A stretch of 43,425 nt of DNA from Clostridium fungisolvens (GCF_014193895.1 NZ_BLZR01000003.1:1-43425); one strand, 5' to 3'. Counted from the first letter of the stretch, positions 16,034 through 24,310 are shown. The notes: generated by a model from the sequence alone, not told the origin. Numbers and translations are program-made.

Positions 16034-16987
16034 ATGAAACCTGTATTTAAATCAAATTTATATTTTTTAATAGTATTGTTTGTATCAATGATAGGTCCAT
16101 ATATAGTAAGAAGACCGCTTGCACTTTTAGGCTTGAATTATGGAGAACTTCTAATGACTGTGCACGCCATATTTTTTATATTGCCTGCCATAATATATGT
16201 TATAGTAACTAAGGCTCCAGTAAAGCAAACCTTCAGGTTTAATAAAGTAAGCTTAAAGGAAATAGGCTATGCAATCCTAATAGCTCTTTTAGCACAACCT
16301 ATAATGACTTTATTTTCATTAATAACTTCATTTTTCTTTGATAATGATGTTGCAAAAGCCATGGACGTTATGAAAGATCTCCCATATTGGATGATGCTTT
16401 TAGTTGTAGCGGTTACACCTGCTATTACTGAAGAGATAACGATGAGAGGTATAGTCTTATCAGGATATAACCACAAGAGTAAGATAAAAGCTTCATTGAT
16501 GATAGGCTTGCTATTTGGTATCTTTCACTTAAATGGGCAACAGTTTCTTTATGCAGCAGCATTAGGCGCACTCTTTGCTTACATGGTAAGAGTAACCAAT
16601 AGTATATTTGTATCTATGATATGCCACTTTACAGTAAATGGATTTCAAGTAAGTCTACAGGCTATACTTTCACCATTTACTAAGCTTGTAGGCAATAGAC
16701 AAGATTACTCTTTAAGAAGTTTACCTATGAATGATAAGATAAATATGGTTCTTACATGGGGGTTTGTAGCAGTTATCTTTGCAGCTTTGGTTGCAATTTT
16801 AATTAAGAAACTAAAAGAGGCTGCAGAAGAAAGAGGAGTAGTTGATAGTTATGACTTACTAACTAACTATGGAAGAGAATCTATCAGTGGAGCAGGTGGT
16901 GTAGCTTTAGAGAAAGACAATATAATAAATATACCTTTTATAGCTACAGTAGTTATCTACTTAATATATATGATATTTTTTGCGTAG
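16034..16987 (+). CDS. CPBP-family intramembrane metalloprotease
   Basis: 317-aa polytopic membrane protein with about eight hydrophobic segments. The three signature motifs of the CPBP (CAAX protease and bacteriocin-processing; Abi/Rce1-like) family are intact: EEITMR (Glu133, Glu134, Arg138), FGIFH (His165) and HFTVN (His198, Asn202). These residues form the metal-binding catalytic site inside the membrane. Family members cleave prenylated or membrane peptides, or act in bacteriocin self-immunity; the bacterial substrate is usually unknown and no bacteriocin gene is visible here. ATG at 16034 follows AAGGAGAG at good spacing. Monocistronic with a strong terminator. The soluble loop at about 270-300 (YGRESISGAGG) is not conserved in my knowledge of the family. 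Confidence 0.9.
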   Translation: MKPVFKSNLYFLIVLFVSMIGPYIVRRPLALLGLNYGELLMTVHAIFFILPAIIYVIVTKAPVKQTFRFNKVSLKEIGYAILIALLAQPIMTLFSLITSFFFDNDVAKAMDVMKDLPYWMMLLVVAVTPAITEEITMRGIVLSGYNHKSKIKASLMIGLLFGIFHLNGQQFLYAAALGALFAYMVRVTNSIFVSMICHFTVNGFQVSLQAILSPFTKLVGNRQDYSLRSLPMNDKINMVLTWGFVAVIFAALVAILIKKLKEAAEERGVVDSYDLLTNYGRESISGAGGVALEKDNIINIPFIATVVIYLIYMIFFA

Positions 16988-17001
16988 TATTTAAATTAAG
17001 T

Positions 17002-17039
17002 ACTGCTCTAAACTAATTATAAGTTTAGAGCAGTTTTTT
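17002..17039 (+). terminator. Terminator after the CPBP gene
   Basis: ACTGCTCTAAACT (17002-17014) pairs perfectly with AGTTTAGAGCAGT (17022-17034) around a 7-nt loop, with T-run 17034-17039. Directly after it comes ACTG and a shortened repeat-element fragment. Confidence 0.95.
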
Positions 17040-17071
17040 ACTGTACAGAAAAGTCGCTTCAGTGACTTTTT
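17034..17071 (+). repeat. Internally deleted copy of the ~190-bp element
   Basis: It begins TTTTTTACTG like copy 3 and ends with AAAGTCGCTTCAGTGACTTT and more T, which differs by one base from the 3' end of copy 2 (17231-17252). The whole middle is missing. It overlaps the start of full copy 2, giving a short-long tandem. Confidence 0.55.
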
Positions 17072-17253
17072 CACTGCAAAGTAAAGAGAAAAGTTTTTAT
17101 GGCTGTTAAACCTAGAGGTTTTCACTGTCTAGAAGTTTGGGTTATACAGTGAAAAATAAAACTTATTCGCCTGCCAAGTTTTCCTCATATGCATTCAGAA
17201 AGGCAGATGCGCAAAAAAAGCTCACTGAAGAAAGTCACTTCAGTGACTTTTTT
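17067..17253 (+). repeat. Structured intergenic element, copy 2 (187 bp)
   Basis: The 5' arm TTTTTCACTG (17067-17076) is an exact complement of CAGTGAAAAA (17147-17156). Copy 3 has TTTTTTACTG and CAGTAAAAAA at the same places, a compensatory C-G to T-A change. The 3' half starts at TATTCGCCTGCC (17164): CGC/TGCC pair with GGCA/GCG in GGCAGATGCG, then an A-run, then the terminator hairpin CACTGAAG/CTTCAGTG and TTTTTT (17248-17253). It sits between the CPBP terminator and the ABC-F gene. Confidence 0.7.
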
Positions 17254-17370
17254 ATATGTAAACAATTTATATATATAATATAGTAAGAATTTCTTTTGAC
17301 AATAGTCTATTGAATACCTTAAAATATTGATGTTATTATTAAAAATTTAGGCGCATTTAAAGTACTATGT

Positions 17371-17420
17371 TGAAATTAAGCGATTAGTCATCCGATGCTT
17401 TAATGAGCTTACGCAAAGAA
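17371..17420 (+). repeat. 50-bp repeat, copy B
   Basis: Second copy of the repeat at 15640-15689 (45 of 50 identical), 113 bp before the ABC-F start. It contains ATG CTT TAA ATG-type overlapping short frames, but none has a ribosome site. Confidence 0.8.
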
Positions 17421-17532
17421 CAAAATAAAGAATATATGATTATAAAATTAAATAAATATAAAATTATATAAATATATAGTATTTATGCAGGTTTTAGGGA
17501 AGAAAGTTTATTATAAGAAGAGGAGAAATATA

Positions 17533-19089
17533 ATGAGTATACTTACAGTAAAAAACCTTAGTCATGGCTTTGGTGATAGAGCTATATTTGAAGATGTATC
17601 TTTTAGACTTCTAAAGGGAGAGCACATAGGTTTTATCGGTGCTAATGGTGAAGGTAAATCTACATTCATGAATATAATAACAGGAAAGCTTATGCCTGAT
17701 GATGGTAAGGTTGAATGGAGCAATAGGGTTAGAGTTGGATATATGGACCAGCACGCTCATCTTGAAAAAGGAAACTCAATTAGAGATGTACTTAGAGGAG
17801 CATTTCAATATCTTTTTGACCTAGAAAAAGAGATGCTAGATATGTATGATAAGATGGCTGATGCTACGCCTGAAGAGCTAGATAAAATGATGAATGACAT
17901 AGGAACAATCCAAGATATGCTTGACCATAATGGATTCTATGTTATAGATGCTAAGATTGATGAAGTTGCTGGTGGACTTGGATTAAAAGATGTAGGTCTA
18001 GATAAAGATGTTATGGATTTAAGTGGAGGACAAAGAACTAAGGTTTTATTATCTAAGCTTCTTTTAGAAACTCCAGATATACTTCTTTTAGACGAGCCTA
18101 CTAACTATTTAGATGAAGCTCATATAGAATGGTTAAAGAGATTCTTACAAAGTTACGAAAATGCATTTATATTAATATCACATGATATTCCATTCTTAAA
18201 CAGTGTTATAAACTTAATTTATCATGTTGAAAATAGACAGCTTAATAGATATGTTGGGGATTATGATAACTTTAAGAGAGTACATGAAGCAAATAAGAAA
18301 CAGTTAGAATCTGCTTATGAAAGACAACAACAAGAAATAGCAAAACTTGAAGACTTTATAGCTAGAAACAAAGCTAGAGTAGCTACTACTGGAATGGCAA
18401 AAGCTAGACAAAAGAAATTAGATAAGATAGAAAAAATAGAACTTACGGCTGAAAAACCAAAGCCAGAGTTTAATTTTAGAAGCGGAAGAACTTCAGGAAA
18501 GCTTATATTTGAGACTAGAGATTTAGTTATTGGATATAATGAACCATTATCAAGACCACTTAATTTAAGAATGGAAAGAGGTCAAAAAATAGCTCTAGTA
18601 GGTGCAAATGGACTTGGAAAGACTACTCTTCTAAAGAGCCTTATGGGAGAACTTAAATCCTTAGGCGGAGAAGTTGAGTTAGGTGATTATCTACAAATGG
18701 GATACTTTGAACAAGAGATAAAAGATGCTAACTATAACAGTTGTATAGATGAAGTATGGGGTGAGTTTCCTGCATTTACTCAGTATGAAGTAAGAGCTGC
18801 TCTTGCTAAGTGTGGTCTTACAACAAAGCATATTGAAAGTAAGGTAGTTGTACTAAGTGGAGGAGAGCAAGCTAAGGTAAGATTATGTAAGCTTATAAAT
18901 AAAGAAACAAATCTATTAATCCTAGATGAGCCTACTAACCATTTAGATGTAGAGGCTAAGGATGAATTAAAGAGAGCTCTTAAGGCATATAAGGGAAGTA
19001 TATTAATAGTATGCCATGAGCCTGAATTCTATAGAGATGTGGTTACTGATGTTTGGAACTGTGAAGAGTGGACAACTAAAATTGTTTAA
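17533..19089 (+). CDS. ABC-F family ribosome-associated ATPase
   Basis: 518-aa soluble protein with two ABC cassettes and no membrane segments. Cassette 1 has Walker A GANGEGKST, signature LSGGQ and Walker B ILLLDEPTNYLD. Cassette 2 has GANGLGKTT, LSGGE and LLILDEPTNHLD. The charged interdomain linker (about 240-310, with FIARNKARVATTGMAKARQK) is the ribosome-reaching helix pair of ABC-F factors. It looks closest to the YkpA/YbiT-like housekeeping group rather than to Vga/Lsa-type resistance proteins, though this needs a tree. Role: translation quality control at the ribosomal E site, using ATP. Start at 17533 with AGAGGAG upstream; the longer frame from 17485 has no ribosome site. Monocistronic, with its own terminator. 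Confidence 0.9.
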   Translation: MSILTVKNLSHGFGDRAIFEDVSFRLLKGEHIGFIGANGEGKSTFMNIITGKLMPDDGKVEWSNRVRVGYMDQHAHLEKGNSIRDVLRGAFQYLFDLEKEMLDMYDKMADATPEELDKMMNDIGTIQDMLDHNGFYVIDAKIDEVAGGLGLKDVGLDKDVMDLSGGQRTKVLLSKLLLETPDILLLDEPTNYLDEAHIEWLKRFLQSYENAFILISHDIPFLNSVINLIYHVENRQLNRYVGDYDNFKRVHEANKKQLESAYERQQQEIAKLEDFIARNKARVATTGMAKARQKKLDKIEKIELTAEKPKPEFNFRSGRTSGKLIFETRDLVIGYNEPLSRPLNLRMERGQKIALVGANGLGKTTLLKSLMGELKSLGGEVELGDYLQMGYFEQEIKDANYNSCIDEVWGEFPAFTQYEVRAALAKCGLTTKHIESKVVVLSGGEQAKVRLCKLINKETNLLILDEPTNHLDVEAKDELKRALKAYKGSILIVCHEPEFYRDVVTDVWNCEEWTTKIV

Positions 19090-19131
19090 TGATTCAATAT
19101 GGCTTTAGAATTGTATAGAAAATAGTGTTAG

Positions 19132-19173
19132 AAAAACAGCATTGATACTGAAAAGTATTATTGCTGTTTTTTT
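19132..19173. terminator. Bidirectional terminator between ABC-F and phosphoesterase genes
   Basis: AAAAACAGCA (19132-19141) pairs with TGCTGTTTTT (19162-19171), with an inner ATACT/AGTAT stem around GAAA. T-runs exist on both strands, as needed for these convergent genes. Confidence 0.9.
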
Positions 19174-19184
19174 ATACCATTTGC

Positions 19185-20108
19185 TTAATCTATTCTATTA
19201 TTTCTTAAATCAAAGGTTTCTATTGGTTCTGGACCTCTTAATATTCTTCTTTTTATATGAAGGTCACCGGATGAATCAGTGCCGATTTTCCATTCAACTA
19301 ACATAATCTCTCCATTTATTATTTCAATACCTTGTATTCCACTTGCTCGCACACATGAACCGTCATTGAAATAAGGTAATTCGTTGATTTTTGGAAAGTG
19401 TGGTCTATGAGTATGCCCACAAATGAGCATAATTTTATTTTTTTTAATCCAGCTACTATAAATGCGTTCAATTTTGTGAATTTTTTCAGCATTCTTTACA
19501 GGGCTTGCAGGATTTATAAAACCTATTGAATGAAGAAACCTCCAAAAATACCTTACTGAAAGCATATTAATATGCCATAAGGTATCATTCATTCTATCTC
19601 CTTGATGACCATGAACAGTTAGTATTTCCTGTCCTGTAGTTTTATGCTTAAACACTACTGCTTCATATGGAGTGAGGCCAGGAAATAGCTCTATTTCTTC
19701 TTCGTTGTAATCATCGTAGAATTTATAATAATTACTTTCTACAAAATCTTTATATTTTAATTGTATATTGTGATTACCATATAACATGATCAATCTATTT
19801 AGGTCAAAGAATCTTTTAAATAAAGAGTATACCTCATCATGGGCCAACCTTATGTGCTTAAAATTAGAGTGCTCCCAAAGCTCATCACCATCTCCAACTT
19901 CCACATAAGTATAGCCATTATTAAAATAAAATTCTAATGCAAATAGAAAGATATTTTGATTTTTTGCAAATTCATCTGATGGTGTACAATCTCCTCTATG
20001 ACAATCGCTGAAAAAGATATACTTAGAATTGTTATCAAAGTATTCAATTTTCGCATTATTATAAGCTTCCGTTAATCTCTTTGCTGCTAACTTCTTCTCT
20101 AATATCAT
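19185..20108 (-). CDS. Calcineurin-like metallophosphoesterase
   Basis: 307-aa cytoplasmic hydrolase. The five metallophosphoesterase blocks are present in order: SDCHRGD (34-40), GDGDELWE (72-79), YGNHN, VHGHQGD and CGHTHRP. These residues bind two metal ions and cleave phosphoester bonds. The overall pattern, with GDxxE and a long insert before HGHQ, resembles LpxH/UDP-diacylglucosamine-pyrophosphatase-like enzymes more than PP2A-type phosphatases, but a lipid A role is unlikely in this kind of organism. The substrate is unknown. Start set at ATG 20108 with AGAGG about eight bases upstream; the GTG three codons earlier abuts that site. Monocistronic, on the minus strand. Confidence 0.88.
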   Translation of the reverse strand: MILEKKLAAKRLTEAYNNAKIEYFDNNSKYIFFSDCHRGDCTPSDEFAKNQNIFLFALEFYFNNGYTYVEVGDGDELWEHSNFKHIRLAHDEVYSLFKRFFDLNRLIMLYGNHNIQLKYKDFVESNYYKFYDDYNEEEIELFPGLTPYEAVVFKHKTTGQEILTVHGHQGDRMNDTLWHINMLSVRYFWRFLHSIGFINPASPVKNAEKIHKIERIYSSWIKKNKIMLICGHTHRPHFPKINELPYFNDGSCVRASGIQGIEIINGEIMLVEWKIGTDSSGDLHIKRRILRGPEPIETFDLRNNRID

Positions 20109-20382
20109 TTTGTGCACCTCTTTTAAGACTTATCGAATTAACCTTATATTAACATAAGAACAATTTAAATATATATAGTTAATCTACCCCTTTGAATAAA
20201 AATATATTTAAAATGATATTTTCTTAATCTATAGAAATTCATTATTACCTTTACTAACAATAACAAATACTATATCAAAAGATAGTATTATTATGGATAT
20301 TTAAAGAGGTGCACACCTTGAAAATATAATGATAAGACGTTTAAGATTTAAAGATCAGTGGACTCGATTTTTAGCTAATTAT

Positions 20383-20859
20383 TTATTTATCCTTTTGGTT
20401 TAATTTAAAAAACCATGTATAGTATTTTCTAGTTAAATAAAAGGTGAGAAAAAGTGTAATCCATGTTATGTACCAATCCCAATGTATATATTTTATGATA
20501 CTAGTATGTTTTTCTACAAATATCTCTAGAATTGTTATTGTGGTGCAAAAATAGAAATAATAAAGGAATTGATTAAAAGTATTTTTCTTTTCTGGATAGT
20601 TAACATTAAATATGGCACATATAGAAGGATATATGAAATACTCGAAGGTAAAACTTGTTTTATTAGCAGATGGAAAAAGTCTAACCGGATATTCTATAAG
20701 CCCCAATTGTACCACTAATAAGCCTAATATCCATGTAAGTAACTGTTTAAAGAAAAAGGCAACATGAGCTTCTCGAATTTTATTTTTGGGAATAAATTTC
20801 AACAATAAACCAATTGTTACAAGCCACCCAATGAGTATAAATATATAGTTTTTATCCAT
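20383..20859 (-). CDS. CBO0543-like integral membrane protein
   Basis: 158-aa protein with about four membrane segments (about 5-22, 40-58, 98-115, 125-143) and aromatic-rich loops. Landmarks include VQLGLIEYPVRLFP and the C-terminal WDWYITWITLFLTFYLTRKY. This resembles the CBO0543 family of small Clostridium/Bacillus membrane proteins of unknown function. Start at ATG 20859, with GGAGG 8 bases upstream; the ATG at 20880 would leave that site inside the gene. It lies upstream of the phosphoesterase on the same strand, separated by about 270 bp, so co-transcription is uncertain. It is divergent from the chemoreceptor at 21089. Confidence 0.7.
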   Translation of the reverse strand: MDKNYIFILIGWLVTIGLLLKFIPKNKIREAHVAFFFKQLLTWILGLLVVQLGLIEYPVRLFPSANKTSFTFEYFIYPSICAIFNVNYPEKKNTFNQFLYYFYFCTTITILEIFVEKHTSIIKYIHWDWYITWITLFLTFYLTRKYYTWFFKLNQKDK

Positions 20860-21088
20860 TAACAAATCCTCCGATACCATATTGTTTAATATTTACAAAC
20901 ATTAATTATGTTATTCTCATTTTTATTAAGTATGATTAAAGTTTTATTCAAAATCACATAAGCTTCACACAAAGTTTTGATAAAAATTCAGTACTTATGT
21001 ATTAATATACAAACTATAGTGTTCATAATTAAAAAGGAATGTTGATAGAAATAAAACTATAAAAATTAGTGGTAACTAGGAGGCTTAT

Positions 21089-22780
21089 ATGTTAGCAAAA
21101 TTAAAGAATTTTAAATTGAAAAACTTAATTATATCTCTAACAATTTCAGCAGTTATATCCACAATAGTCGTAGGTGGCTTTGGTTATTTTAATATGAAGA
21201 ACCTAGATACCCAATTGGGGGTTATGTACTCAGAGTACTTAATTCCAGTGTCCGATATTGGAGAAATAAAGAGTAATTTTTACCAAGTAAAGGCTACAGA
21301 TATTGAAGCTATGGCGAATAAGACAAGTGGAAGTGAATTTTTAAGTAGTATTAAAACCTTTAGACAAAATATTGATAAATATTTAAATGATTATGAAAAT
21401 ACTAAATTAGATGATCAAGAAACGGTTTATCTAAATAATTTTAAGTCTGCTTACAGCTTTTTCTCCAAGATGTGGGATAGTAAAGCAACTGGTAATTCAA
21501 ATCAATATACAAGTCAAATTACAGAACAAGAAAGTAAATTGGAAACTAATTTAGATAAATTACTAAGTTATGATGAAAGTATTGCACAAGCAAACAAGGA
21601 AACAAGTACAAAAGCAGCAGTTTTAAGCGAAAAGTTAATGATAACTATATTTGCAATATCATTGGCTATATTCACCGTAATTGCATACATAGTAATATTA
21701 GTTATTAATAAATCATCAAAAGAAATCATAACAAATTTGCAACAAGTTTCAGAAGGTAATTTTAGCTTAGATATAGAGGGGAATAGTAAGACAGAATTTG
21801 GACTTATGAATTCTGCATTAAAAAAGACCATATTAAATATATCTCATATGATAAAAAGTGTAAAAAACACTGCTGGTAATATAAACAATCAAGCAGGGAA
21901 TTTATCTGCAGTATCAGAGGAGATGGCAACATCCTCTAAAAGTGTAGCAGCATCTATTGAAGAAGTTTCAAGATCAAATGAATATCAGTCAATAGCTTTA
22001 ACTGATATAAATATAGTACTTGGTGAATTTGGAGGTCGTATTGAAAATATAGTAAATGCTATAAAGACCATAGATAATAATTCGAGAGATATTAATCATA
22101 TGGCTAACGAAAGTGATGTTCAGTTAGAAACATTAATTGAATCGGTAAATGATTTAGCTGTTTCATTCCAAAGCTTTACTGAGAGAATGAACACTTTGGG
22201 GGTTAAAATTGGAAAGATAAATGATATTACTAATTACATAAACAATATTTCAGAACAAACTAATCTTCTAGCGCTTAATGCTGCAATTGAAGCTGCAAGA
22301 GCTGGAGAGAATGGAAAAGGATTTTCTGTTGTTGCTGCAGAGATAAGAAAACTGGCGGAGGAAAGTAAGATTTCTACTGAAAATATAAGTAAACTTACTT
22401 CAGATATAGGACATGATACTTCGGAAATATTAAATATAACAAATTCTATGAATGATAAACTAAATGAGCAATCAACTGTAGTTGAAACATCTTTAGACTC
22501 ATTTAAAAAGATTATTTCAAGTGTAGAAATGATAATACCAGAAATTGAACAAGTGACTAAAGCTGCTTTGCATCTAAATGAAGAAAAAGATAATATAACG
22601 GAGAAGGTTGGTAGCACCTCTTCATTAGCACAAGAGATAAATGCTGCATCAGAAGAAATGACGGCTTCATCAGAGGAAGTTTATAGTGCAACAGATGAGG
22701 TAGCAAAGTCTGCTTCTATCTTAGACAATGCTACAGAAGAAATGATGCTATACGTGAGTAAGTTTAGATTACAGGAATAA
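21089..22780 (+). CDS. Methyl-accepting chemotaxis protein (4HB-type sensor, HAMP)
   Basis: 563-aa transmembrane receptor of classical layout. TM1 is at about 12-33, then an extracytoplasmic helical sensor of about 145 residues (4HB_MCP-like, rich in helices, no Cys), TM2 at about 183-206, HAMP at about 205-258 and a long signalling coiled coil. The hairpin tip at about 381-428 reads NNISEQTNLLALNAAIEAAR and then GKGFSVVAAEIRKLAEESK, the CheA/CheW contact region. The C-terminus has SAASEEM-type methylation-like segments (AQEINAASEEMTASSEE). ATG at 21089 follows AGGAGG. Monocistronic with a terminator; no riboswitch is seen upstream, unlike the other chemoreceptor of the window. The ligand cannot be deduced. 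Confidence 0.93.
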   Translation: MLAKLKNFKLKNLIISLTISAVISTIVVGGFGYFNMKNLDTQLGVMYSEYLIPVSDIGEIKSNFYQVKATDIEAMANKTSGSEFLSSIKTFRQNIDKYLNDYENTKLDDQETVYLNNFKSAYSFFSKMWDSKATGNSNQYTSQITEQESKLETNLDKLLSYDESIAQANKETSTKAAVLSEKLMITIFAISLAIFTVIAYIVILVINKSSKEIITNLQQVSEGNFSLDIEGNSKTEFGLMNSALKKTILNISHMIKSVKNTAGNINNQAGNLSAVSEEMATSSKSVAASIEEVSRSNEYQSIALTDINIVLGEFGGRIENIVNAIKTIDNNSRDINHMANESDVQLETLIESVNDLAVSFQSFTERMNTLGVKIGKINDITNYINNISEQTNLLALNAAIEAARAGENGKGFSVVAAEIRKLAEESKISTENISKLTSDIGHDTSEILNITNSMNDKLNEQSTVVETSLDSFKKIISSVEMIIPEIEQVTKAALHLNEEKDNITEKVGSTSSLAQEINAASEEMTASSEEVYSATDEVAKSASILDNATEEMMLYVSKFRLQE

Positions 22781-22817
22781 ATACATAACAGGAAGTAATC
22801 ATTGAATCAAGTTTTAT

Positions 22818-22855
22818 AAGCAGCCGTGATGTTAAATATCAAGGCTGCTTTTTTA
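22818..22855 (+). terminator. Terminator after the second chemoreceptor
   Basis: AGCAGCC (22819-22825) pairs with GGCTGCT (22843-22849), with a GAT/ATC inner pairing and TTTTTT after. Confidence 0.88.
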
Positions 22856-23015
22856 TTATTTATTTGATTGGAGAAAATATAGAAAATAGATTCATTACAT
22901 TATCATAAACTTAAAAATATCAAAACAATAAAAGGATAAATTTTCACCACTTTGACATAATAAAACTGATACTAAAGATGTACTAATTTGAATATTTTTA
23001 GAAGGAAGTGGTTAA

Positions 23016-23441
23016 ATGAAAATAGAAGCGTATTTTGATAGTATAAAAACAGCAAAGGAAACTGTTGAAAAGCTTAGAGAAGATGGATTTAGAGGAGCTT
23101 TTGTAGATATAAATGAGCATAATAACGATGCGTATTCACAGAGAGGAATGGTAGGATCAGATGAATTACCAACTTTATCATCAGCAGTTTTAGGTGAAGA
23201 TAACAGCAACTCTCCTATAGCTGCAGCTAGTCCAATGGCAAGTGGTATGGGAGGGTTCGAAGAAATAGCAAATATAAATTGTAAGGTAGTAGTTGAAGCA
23301 GACGGCAAAAACGAAGAGGATGCAAGAAATTTAATAAAAAGTATGGGTGGAACCACTAAGGAGCTTAACACTGGAAGAATACCTGGTGGACTTGATAATA
23401 TAAATGAAGATGCGTTAGTCTTAAAAAATTTAGAGGATTAG
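23016..23441 (+). CDS. Hypothetical protein, 141 aa (stress-protein-like fold possible)
   Basis: Acidic soluble protein. The N-terminus (MKIEAYFDSIKTAKETVEKL, then REDGFRGAFVDI) and the repeat-like second half (NCKVVVEADGKNEEDARNLI) look like two alpha/beta modules in which a strand is followed by an amphipathic helix. This recalls the YflT/GSP17M-type general stress domain, where a protein begins with a strand and an A/E-rich helix. The similarity is by eye only. A Ser/Ala/Gly/Met-rich segment (about 66-86) links the two. ATG at 23016 has GAAGGAAG upstream. A weak hairpin follows at 23447. No function is assigned. Confidence 0.7.
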   Translation: MKIEAYFDSIKTAKETVEKLREDGFRGAFVDINEHNNDAYSQRGMVGSDELPTLSSAVLGEDNSNSPIAAASPMASGMGGFEEIANINCKVVVEADGKNEEDARNLIKSMGGTTKELNTGRIPGGLDNINEDALVLKNLED

Positions 23442-23446
23442 AATTT

Positions 23447-23482
23447 GAAGAGATGGTGTGAGGATACTGTCTCTTCTTCTTT
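23447..23482 (+). terminator. Weak terminator-like hairpin
   Basis: GAAGAGA (23447-23453) pairs with TCTCTTC (23470-23476) around a 16-nt loop, followed by TTCTTTG. The T-tract is imperfect. The 150 bases after it, up to the yjdF riboswitch, hold no gene that I can support. Confidence 0.45.
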
Positions 23483-23629
23483 GAAAGTAAATACTCCATG
23501 ATAGTTGAGTTTAATACTCACAGTTTAATTAAGATGTTAAATAAAGATAGGCTCAATATAAGTGAATACAAATCAAAACTATCTGATGAAGTAGAAGATT
23601 GAAAATGCACATTATATATAATAATAATT

Positions 23630-23735
23630 GAGAGATAAAAACACAGTTTCTGTTGGTAGTCAGAGCCTGCGTATATTGGCTATTAGGTATTTATGCGTAG
23701 CAGTAACCTGCCCTCCTGGGGTTGTCCGTTCTCTT
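23630..23735 (+). promoter_or_regulatory. yjdF-type riboswitch (azaaromatic-responsive class)
   Basis: A structured leader directly ahead of a yjdF gene. An outer stem GAGAGA (23630-23635) with TCTCTT (23730-23735) encloses a hairpin ACAG/CTGT, AGCC/GGCT around TGCGTATATT, the run GGCTATTAGGTATTTATGCG (23678-23697) and a final AACC/GGGTT hairpin. I recognise this arrangement plus the downstream gene as the yjdF motif, known to respond to aromatic heterocycles. CCTCCTG (23712-23718) is an exact complement of the ribosome site CAGGAGG (23749-23755), so control of translation initiation by sequestering the site is likely (inference). Confidence 0.75.
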
Positions 23736-23763
23736 TAATAATAAATTACAGGAGGATTTAATT

Positions 23764-24186
23764 ATGGAATCTATAATTAAATTAACAGTTCTTTTTAGCG
23801 ACCCATTTTGGGTTGGTATTTTTGAAGTTATGGAGGATTATGAGCTTAAGGTGTGTAAGGTTACCTTTGGAGCTGAACCAAAGGACCAAGAAGTTCATGA
23901 ATTTATACTAATGAATTTCTACAGATTAGATTTTGGTGGTTCAGTAAAACTAGAGAAGAAAGATCTTACCATAAAGAAACAAAATCCTAAGAGACTTCAA
24001 AGAAATATAAGAAAAGAGACTGATGCTAAGGAAATTGGCACAAAAGCTCAAATTGCAATGAAGCTACAGCATGACCAATTGAAGCTGGAACATAAAAATA
24101 AAACTAAAGAACAAAAGCTGCAGGAAGAGGAAAGAAAGTTTAGTATAAGGCAGAGAAAAAAGCTTGATAAGCATAAAGGACATTAA
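23764..24186 (+). CDS. yjdF: YjdF-family protein
   Basis: 140-aa protein. The N-terminal half has the YjdF pattern KLTVLFSDPFWVGIFEVMED and then VTFGAEPKDQEVHEFILMNF. The C-terminal third is a lysine- and glutamate-rich helix (KLQHDQLKLEHKNKTKEQKL), a probable coiled coil with nucleic-acid-like charge. Function in the family is unknown; its riboswitch suggests a role in handling toxic aromatic or azaaromatic compounds. Start at ATG 23764, seven to eight bases after CAGGAGG; an in-frame TTG at 23722 lies inside the riboswitch and is rejected. Single gene, closed by a strong terminator. Confidence 0.88.
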   Translation: MESIIKLTVLFSDPFWVGIFEVMEDYELKVCKVTFGAEPKDQEVHEFILMNFYRLDFGGSVKLEKKDLTIKKQNPKRLQRNIRKETDAKEIGTKAQIAMKLQHDQLKLEHKNKTKEQKLQEEERKFSIRQRKKLDKHKGH

Positions 24187-24267
24187 ATTTTCCATAATAC
24201 TTTTCAAAAGTTTTAATATGTGCTATTATATTAAAGCACTTTATTACCCATGCAGTTGCATAACGGG

Positions 24268-24310
24268 AAAAGAAAAACATCTACAATTAAGTAGGTGTTT
24301 TTCTTTTTTT
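24268..24310. terminator. Bidirectional terminator between yjdF and a minus-strand gene
   Basis: AAAAGAAAAACATCTAC (24268-24284) pairs with GTAGGTGTTTTTCTTTT (24291-24307) around AATTAA, with a T-run to 24310. The A-run on the left side serves the minus strand. Confidence 0.93.

Noticed and set aside
17164..17253. Repeat copy 2 read as a short protein (YSPAKFSSYAF...)
   Set aside because: Copy 3 is interrupted by stops in the same phase, and paired stem changes explain the conservation better as structure.
17403..17471. 23-codon upstream frame in 50-bp repeat copy B ahead of ABC-F (leader peptide?)
   Set aside because: Lacks a ribosome site, and the matching frame in copy A stops after eight codons. 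A leader-peptide attenuator is not supported.
17533..19089. ABC-F protein as an antibiotic-resistance gene (Vga/Lsa/CplR type)
   Set aside because: Linker and cassette motifs look more like the YkpA/YbiT housekeeping group; a resistance claim would need a phylogeny.
20329..20403. 24-codon frame starting MIRRLRFKDQW
   Set aside because: The AAAGAGG run is too far upstream (about 20 bases); the frame overlaps the end of the minus-strand gene.
20880..21088. c-di-GMP riboswitch in front of the second chemoreceptor
   Set aside because: No GGGACGCAAAGC-like core nor class II pseudoknot pattern is present in the 208-bp leader.
23498..23602. 34-codon frame (starts MIVEFNTHSLIKMLNKD) between the 141-aa gene and the yjdF riboswitch
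   Set aside because: No ribosome site before the ATG and no recognisable homology; it could be a remnant but cannot be supported.
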